NCBI GenBank assembly: GCA_964654015.1
Contig: CAZZHQ010000085.1
Location: 1-10,550 of the forward strand
DNA: 10,550 bases
Source: JAUUZT01 sp964654015
GTDB taxonomy: Bacteria > Chloroflexota > Dehalococcoidia > GIF9 > AB-539-J10
Reading direction: 5' to 3'
The position numbers were made by a program, and so were the translations under genes. Numbering within the stretch: the first letter of the stretch is position 1; each line of letters opens with the position of its first letter. Below are positions 6,203-10,550 of the stretch, piece after piece. The notes beneath the pieces were generated by a model. It worked only from the letters and a program-made list of their open reading frames with translations, was not told where the DNA came from and did not search any database.

Positions 6203-6218
6203 CATAAGTTAACTTATG
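6203..6218. promoter_or_regulatory. 16 bp perfect palindrome, candidate operator
   Basis: CATAAGTT followed by AACTTATG is an uninterrupted 16 bp dyad just upstream of the MFS promoter region and outside the duplicated segment. With no loop it is unlikely to be a terminator hairpin. Its size and place suit a dimeric repressor or activator controlling the transporter. No regulator gene is adjacent, so the protein is unknown. Confidence 0.45.
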
Positions 6219-6224
6219 CACGGA

Positions 6225-6255
6225 TTATGAATTTCATAAAACAATTTGATATAAT
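6225..6255 (+). promoter_or_regulatory. Candidate promoter of the MFS gene
   Basis: A perfect TATAAT (6250-6255) lies about 40 bases before the MFS ATG. The best upstream match is a weak TTATGA (6225-6230) with a 19-base spacer. The ribosome site before the ATG is poor. The palindrome at 6203-6218 lies just upstream of the -35 position. Confidence 0.45.
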
Positions 6256-6296
6256 CATGCCTTAAATTCTTTTGTCATAATTCGAACGTGTAGTGC

Positions 6297-8357
6297 ATGC
6301 ATATTTTCAATTTTTTAAACCCTCGCCCAACTATTTCTGAGCGAGAATTATCTACAGGTCTACGCTGGTTTACGTTAGAAGGAACAGCCTCTTTAGCTTT
6401 ATTTAGTATTACTACAAGTGGCTTCCTCGTCGCATATGCGCTGGCTTTGGGTGCTAGTAATTTCCATATTGGCGTTTTAGCAGCACTCCCCTTCATTATG
6501 CAAATACTGCAATTACCAGCAATCTGGCTGGTAGAAAAAGTTCGACGGCGTAAAGCAATTGCCATAACTTCCTGGTTCTGGGCACAGGCATGTTGGTTCC
6601 CTATTGCACTTATTCCTATATTTATCCAGACTCCGGGCAGTCGAGCAATATCTTTACTTCTGCTTCTGATGGGGATTCGTGGTGTAATGACTTCCGTTAC
6701 GAATTGTAGCTGGAATAGTTGGCTTCGTGACTTAATACCGCAACATATCCTCGGGCGCCTCTTCTCAAGACGACAGATATTTGCAACCATTGCTGGTATA
6801 ATTTTCAGCCTCGGAACTGCCACGTTTATTGATTACTGGCGCACCCAAGCGCCTGTCGAAAATATGATACTGGGTTATACGTACGTGCTTCTCTTTGGTG
6901 CCTTATTCCTGGGAATGTCCAGCGCTATATTTATGTCACTCATGCCTGAACCGCTGATGATGCCAATACCAGAATCGCAGCCATCTATATTAACGAGACT
7001 GGCCGCACCATTGAGAGATAAAAACTTTCGGCAGTTAATACAATTCCTGCTGTTCTGGGGCTTTGCGTCAAATCTAGCTATCCCTTTCTTCGCGGTTTAC
7101 ATGCTTCAGCGTCTGGAATTCCCATTATCATGGGTTATTGCCTTGAGCATTTTAGGCCAAATGTTTAACCTTTTCTTTCTGCGTGTATGGGGGCGCTTTG
7201 TTGACCGATTTGGGAACAAGGCAATCCTCTCACTTTGTGCCTCATTATACCTCTTAGTTATTCTGGGCTGGATATTCACCACAATGCCGGAGAGATATTT
7301 TCTTACCGTTCCTCTCCTAATTGTATTACATATATTTGCTGGAATCGCAACTGCTGGAATAACAATAACAGTAGGTACTATTGGCTTGAAACTATCGCCT
7401 TCAGGACAGGCAACACCCTACCTGGCAGGAGCATCGATTGCTACTAACCTTGGTGCTGGTCTGGGGCCCCTTCTAGGAGGATACCTGGCGGATTATTTTA
7501 GTGTTCGCCAGCTCAACTTGACGTTTACTTGGATTGACCCGCTGGGCTCTATTCGGATTCCGGCTCTGAGTATTATAGGGTTTGATTTTCTGTTTGGCAT
7601 TGCTTTCATTATAGGAGTGATTACTTTAAGCACCCTGGCAACCATCCGGGAAGAAGGAGAGGTGAGCCGTGAAGTAGTGTTGGAGTCATTAATGACACCA
7701 ACAAGAGAACTATCACGCCCGATGAGTTCCGTACCGGCATTTAACCTCTGGGGCAATTTCCCTTTCGGTAACTTGAAACGAGTACTGGTGCCAGGTTTAG
7801 ATGTCGCTCTTGGTGTTACTATCTACCAAATAGCTGAGATGGCAAAGGTAGCCACCCTGGCTGCAGTACGTGGTCGAAAAGTGACGAGCAAACTGGCTAA
7901 AACACTTGAAAACGGTCTGGCTATGATCTGGCAGGATAAGCAAAAGGTAAAAATACATGGCATTGAGATTGCGCGACAGGTGGCACGCGGAGCGATTCAC
8001 GCAGTAGATGAGAAAAGTCTCGATATAAAGCAGATGGAGAATATGGTGGTAATAGGAGTGGTAAAAATCGTAGGTAAAGCAGGAGTAGATCCTGCAGATG
8101 CCATATTTGGAGCCAGCCAGGGGATCATCCAGGGAGCAGCCGAAGTAAAGATAGACCTTGGTGTAGCTACACTTGAGACAATAGCGGCGGCAAAGAAAGT
8201 AGCAGCACAAACTGGCTTATCCGAAATATTAGCCGTGTCCAGAGCGACTGAGGGCGCGTTGCAGGCGGCTAAAGCTATTGGTATAGATGCATTTGCACAG
8301 GTACAGCTTGCTATTGAAGAGGATCACCTCGCTAACCAACCCCTGCAATCTTTATAA
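6297..8357 (+). CDS. MFS transporter with Ala/Gly-rich helical C-terminal extension
   Basis: 686 residues. Residues about 25-450 form a major-facilitator core with many hydrophobic segments. It includes a basic cytoplasmic loop after TM2 (EKVRRRKA, 80-87) and its second-half counterpart WGRFVDRFGNKA (298-309), the MFS 'motif A' positions. Late in the core comes GASIATNLGAGLGPLLGGYL (377-396). Substrate is unknown; an export role is possible. About 450-500 is a polar linker. Residues about 500-686 are not part of the MFS fold: an Ala/Gly-rich, probably helical region with loosely repeating units of about 22 residues (for example GASQGIIQGAAEVKIDLGV, 605-623; SRATEGALQAAKAIGID, 648-664). Usual MFS proteins have about 400-450 residues. 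The last seven codons and stop lie inside the duplicated segment, and the 3' end overlaps the convergent deacetylase gene by 6 bp. Confidence 0.88.
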   Translation: MHIFNFLNPRPTISERELSTGLRWFTLEGTASLALFSITTSGFLVAYALALGASNFHIGVLAALPFIMQILQLPAIWLVEKVRRRKAIAITSWFWAQACWFPIALIPIFIQTPGSRAISLLLLLMGIRGVMTSVTNCSWNSWLRDLIPQHILGRLFSRRQIFATIAGIIFSLGTATFIDYWRTQAPVENMILGYTYVLLFGALFLGMSSAIFMSLMPEPLMMPIPESQPSILTRLAAPLRDKNFRQLIQFLLFWGFASNLAIPFFAVYMLQRLEFPLSWVIALSILGQMFNLFFLRVWGRFVDRFGNKAILSLCASLYLLVILGWIFTTMPERYFLTVPLLIVLHIFAGIATAGITITVGTIGLKLSPSGQATPYLAGASIATNLGAGLGPLLGGYLADYFSVRQLNLTFTWIDPLGSIRIPALSIIGFDFLFGIAFIIGVITLSTLATIREEGEVSREVVLESLMTPTRELSRPMSSVPAFNLWGNFPFGNLKRVLVPGLDVALGVTIYQIAEMAKVATLAAVRGRKVTSKLAKTLENGLAMIWQDKQKVKIHGIEIARQVARGAIHAVDEKSLDIKQMENMVVIGVVKIVGKAGVDPADAIFGASQGIIQGAAEVKIDLGVATLETIAAAKKVAAQTGLSEILAVSRATEGALQAAKAIGIDAFAQVQLAIEEDHLANQPLQSL

Positions 8358-8534
8358 TGAATAAGAGCTCTGCCATAATCCAGTAAGAAACTGGCAGACA
8401 TTAACGCCAAGTACCCTGGTATCATACCCCCCTTCCTGCACGACGAGGGTCGGGAAACTGAGGGAGCCGATCAATTTACCGATGGACTCAAAGTCCTTAG
8501 CCTCCAGGCTCCAACTGCCGGTTGGGTCTTCTTT
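8333..8534. repeat. Direct repeat of the deacetylase/MFS junction, copy 2
   Basis: The copy in its native context: it spans the convergent 3' ends of the MFS and deacetylase genes and extends 57 codons into the deacetylase. The partner is 5960-6162. Identity ends sharply after the codons for PTGSW (about 8534). Confidence 0.92.
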
Positions 8535-10091
8535 AGCTGTGTCCAATCCCAGAGGGACAACAAGAAACCTGGGTTCGAACCTGGTAACACGCTTTAGTGC
8601 ATCACGTAAAAAGCTCCGGTAAGTTTCGCCATCAACACTTTCAGGTAGAGGAATATTTATATTGTAACCTTGCCCATTACCTCTTCCTCTTTCGCTGACA
8701 AAGCCGCTGAAATAAGGGTAAGCGAAGCTGGGATGGCCGTGAATGGATATGGTCAGCACGTCAGAACGTTCGTAGAATATCTCCTGCTGGCCGTTACCAT
8801 GATGGTAATCAATATCAAGGATGGCAATTTTACCGTAATGGCTAAGGTGTTCGGCAGCAACAGCGCCGGAATTGAAATAACAAAAGCCACCAAAGGAGCT
8901 GGGCTCAGCATGATGCCCGGGTGGCCTTACCAGGGCATAAGCCAGGCGATAGCCTTCAAGGAGCTTTTTCGCCGCGGTCAATGTGCAGTCCACCGCCCTT
9001 TTGGCTGCCAGATAGGCGTTGCCGTTTATCGGCGTGAAGGTGTCAATGCAGTAATACCCGGCGCGTATTGACAGCAGTTTTGGAGGGCGTGCCCGGTTTC
9101 GAACAGGGAAGACGTAAGGGTAAATAGACGTCCCTGGTTCAAGATTGATACATACCCTTTTCAGATAGTCAACAAACCCCGCATTATGGACTGCCTTGAT
9201 GTATTTTTCCGAAAAATGCCGGGGAGCCACCTTTTGAAATAGTTCGGTCTTATCAAGCTCCTGCAAAATCGAGTCTATCCTCACAGGGGATTCAACGTAA
9301 CCGCGCTCTTCCACATGGTGAATACTATGGCGATCATTGATGACAAGCATGATACGCTTGTCATCCGGTATGGAACGTTTTAGAGGAGGCGGGATTTTTT
9401 TCACGTACCTGGGCTCTCTCAGGCGTACAGGGTCATCCTGAAAAGAATCAACCACCATTTCAACGTAGGCACGGGGGCATACGCCTCTATATTTCCGCTC
9501 GAGTATTGCCTTGACAATCTCCCTGGCGGTATCACGGGGCAGCCTAATATCCTGCCCCAGGTCATCAAAGACCAGGTAAGGGGGGTTATCATCACCAGGT
9601 TGTAGAGGGGTCTCATAGGCGGTGTTTACAACAGGGCGGGCACCATATCTTTCATAGAAGCGCAGCCGTGCCGCGTTTTGTTTTCTGATTTCAGGGTTGC
9701 GGCTTAACAGGGGAGCATCGGGAAGACTTTCAAAAAAAAGGCCGATAGTACCCATGTCAAGTGCTTCAGCACGCACCCTCTCGTAGAGAGCGCCGCCAAT
9801 ACCACCACCCATCTTTTTTCTGGAGGTGGAAATATAATCGAGGTAACAGAACTTCAAGGCCGGCACATGGAACAGGAGGGCGAATCCATCTATTTTCCCC
9901 TTTGAGCCTTCGGCAACAAAGAGAATAGAGCGGAAACGATACTTCATTGGATTACTGAGTTGTTCGGGTAGTTTTGCTATATCTCTTTTTGACAGGCCTG
10001 GGAACTGGGTCTTTAAAATATTCTGAACCTGTGCTATTGCTCCCTCATTGGCTGGAGTAATGTTATCGTAGACCCGGCGAATCCTAAACAT
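8352..10091 (-). CDS. GNAT acetyltransferase-histone deacetylase family fusion
   Basis: 579 residues in two parts. Residues about 1-175 are a GNAT acetyltransferase domain: LDYISTSRKKMGGGIGGAL (84-102) is the acetyl-CoA motif A (first position not the usual Gln/Arg), and NAARLRFYERYGA (139-151) is the motif B end. Residues about 245-579 are a zinc-dependent deacetylase of the HDAC/AcuC/acetylpolyamine-amidohydrolase superfamily. Visible residues: RPPGHHAE (389-396, catalytic His393-His394), GGFCYFNSGA (401-410), DIDYHHGNGQQ (426-436, zinc ligands Asp428 and His430), GLDTAKEDPTGSW (515-527, zinc ligand Asp517) and EGGYD (553-557, Tyr556). The catalytic set is complete. GLDT..DP.G is closer in style to acetylpolyamine amidohydrolases than to AcuC, but the substrate is open. 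The ATG at 10091 has GAGGGAG upstream. It follows a second GNAT gene by 37 bp in one operon. Confidence 0.92.
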   Translation of the reverse strand: MFRIRRVYDNITPANEGAIAQVQNILKTQFPGLSKRDIAKLPEQLSNPMKYRFRSILFVAEGSKGKIDGFALLFHVPALKFCYLDYISTSRKKMGGGIGGALYERVRAEALDMGTIGLFFESLPDAPLLSRNPEIRKQNAARLRFYERYGARPVVNTAYETPLQPGDDNPPYLVFDDLGQDIRLPRDTAREIVKAILERKYRGVCPRAYVEMVVDSFQDDPVRLREPRYVKKIPPPLKRSIPDDKRIMLVINDRHSIHHVEERGYVESPVRIDSILQELDKTELFQKVAPRHFSEKYIKAVHNAGFVDYLKRVCINLEPGTSIYPYVFPVRNRARPPKLLSIRAGYYCIDTFTPINGNAYLAAKRAVDCTLTAAKKLLEGYRLAYALVRPPGHHAEPSSFGGFCYFNSGAVAAEHLSHYGKIAILDIDYHHGNGQQEIFYERSDVLTISIHGHPSFAYPYFSGFVSERGRGNGQGYNINIPLPESVDGETYRSFLRDALKRVTRFEPRFLVVPLGLDTAKEDPTGSWSLEAKDFESIGKLIGSLSFPTLVVQEGGYDTRVLGVNVCQFLTGLWQSSYSL

Positions 10092-10128
10092 AAGTCAACT
10101 CCCTCTAAACTATAAACACATGATATCA

Positions 10129-10550
10129 TCACAGTAGCTTTTGCAGTATAAGCTTATCGTCATCAGGGGCGTAGAAATCGGGGATGCGGCAGATTAACTT
10201 GTAACCGTGATTGATGTGAAAGCGCTTCGTTTTTTCATAATCTGGAGTGGAGGAGGTCTCAATGATGGTCATCCTTCCTTTCAGTTGCCTTATTTCTTTC
10301 TCTGCTGCCTCCATGAGAGCAGTACCCAGGCCTTGTCCCTGCTTCTCGTGGGTTACGGCCTGCCAATACATGTCCCAGGTACCATCGGTTAACGGGGTAG
10401 GCCCATAACAAATATAGCCAGCGACAACTGAGTTATCCTCGACTACCAGTACATAATATCCTGAGCTCTTGCCATCACGCAGGTAGCTATCGATGACCTC
10501 TTCCGCAACTTCTACTTCAGGCGCCGTGAATTCGGGCGTATTCTGCAGTA
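10129..10550 (-). CDS. GNAT-family N-acetyltransferase, 5' end beyond window
   Basis: The frame is open from the right edge to TGA at 10129, about 139 codons, so the start lies outside the window. An internal ATG at 10371 is not the start, because clear GNAT sequence precedes it: EVAEEVIDSYLRDG, then YYVLVVEDNSVVAGYICYG (strands before motif A), then TWDMYWQAVTHEKQGQGLGT, where QGQGLG is the acetyl-CoA pyrophosphate loop. The C-terminus has YEKTKRFHINHGYKLI, the motif B helix and strand, and ends LILQKLL. It transfers acetyl from acetyl-CoA to an amine; the substrate is unknown. It is 37 bp upstream of the GNAT-deacetylase fusion and surely in the same operon, so the locus codes for two acetyltransferase domains and one deacetylase. 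Confidence 0.9.
   Translation of the reverse strand, partial: LQNTPEFTAPEVEVAEEVIDSYLRDGKSSGYYVLVVEDNSVVAGYICYGPTPLTDGTWDMYWQAVTHEKQGQGLGTALMEAAEKEIRQLKGRMTIIETSSTPDYEKTKRFHINHGYKLICRIPDFYAPDDDKLILQKLL

Noticed and set aside
6275..8210. Minus-strand frames opposite the MFS gene
   Set aside because: Antisense shadows of a long, clearly membrane-protein reading frame.
8345..8365. Bidirectional terminator between the convergent MFS and deacetylase genes
   Set aside because: The genes overlap by 6 bp and no stem-loop with a T-run is visible there.
8670..9071. 133-codon plus-strand frame within the deacetylase region
   Set aside because: It lies opposite the zinc-site and active-site motifs of the deacetylase on the other strand; a shadow frame.

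Overview
The window looks like a bacterial chromosome segment. CarB sequence style, the AbrB/RelE-type remnants and a heavy load of short GAAA-loop palindromes suggest an uncultured Chloroflexota, perhaps Dehalococcoidia. That is an impression from protein and repeat style, not a database result. Left to right it holds: a repeat-filled spacer (1-354); carB, the large subunit of carbamoyl-phosphate synthetase, on the minus strand (355-3555); a 1.4 kb stretch with no intact gene (3556-4981) full of repeats and gene remnants; a small minus-strand operon of an ICMT-like membrane methyltransferase and an AbrB-type antitoxin (4982-5811); a truncated second copy of a deacetylase 3' end (5960-6162); a plus-strand MFS transporter with an unusual C-terminal extension (6297-8357); and a minus-strand operon of a GNAT acetyltransferase (cut by the window edge) followed by a GNAT-histone-deacetylase fusion (8352-10550).

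The 'junk' between carB and the methyltransferase is the most informative part. An AbrB antitoxin is followed, with an overlapping ATG, by the start of a RelE/ParE-type toxin that breaks after 30 codons. A second toxin remnant, C-terminal only, lies about 650 bp further on. Between them sits a 344 bp unit, 4417-4760: a small GIY-YIG nuclease gene fitted tightly between two palindromes in opposite orientation. Each palindrome has an 8 bp stem and a GNRA-type four-base loop (GAAA or GGAA), and the stem bases change in compensating pairs. Similar hairpins recur elsewhere in the window without a nuclease gene. I read this as a REP-like family with a possible GIY-YIG partner. This copy of the nuclease is itself broken near its first catalytic tyrosine motif.

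On the right, the MFS gene is bracketed by direct repeats of about 200 bp derived from the convergent deacetylase/MFS junction. This is a footprint of duplication or recombination, and crossing over between the repeats would remove the transporter. The GNAT-deacetylase fusion keeps all recognisable zinc-binding and catalytic residues. With the separate GNAT upstream, the operon pairs acetylation and deacetylation of an unknown small molecule or protein. The transporter converges on it and may or may not be related in function.
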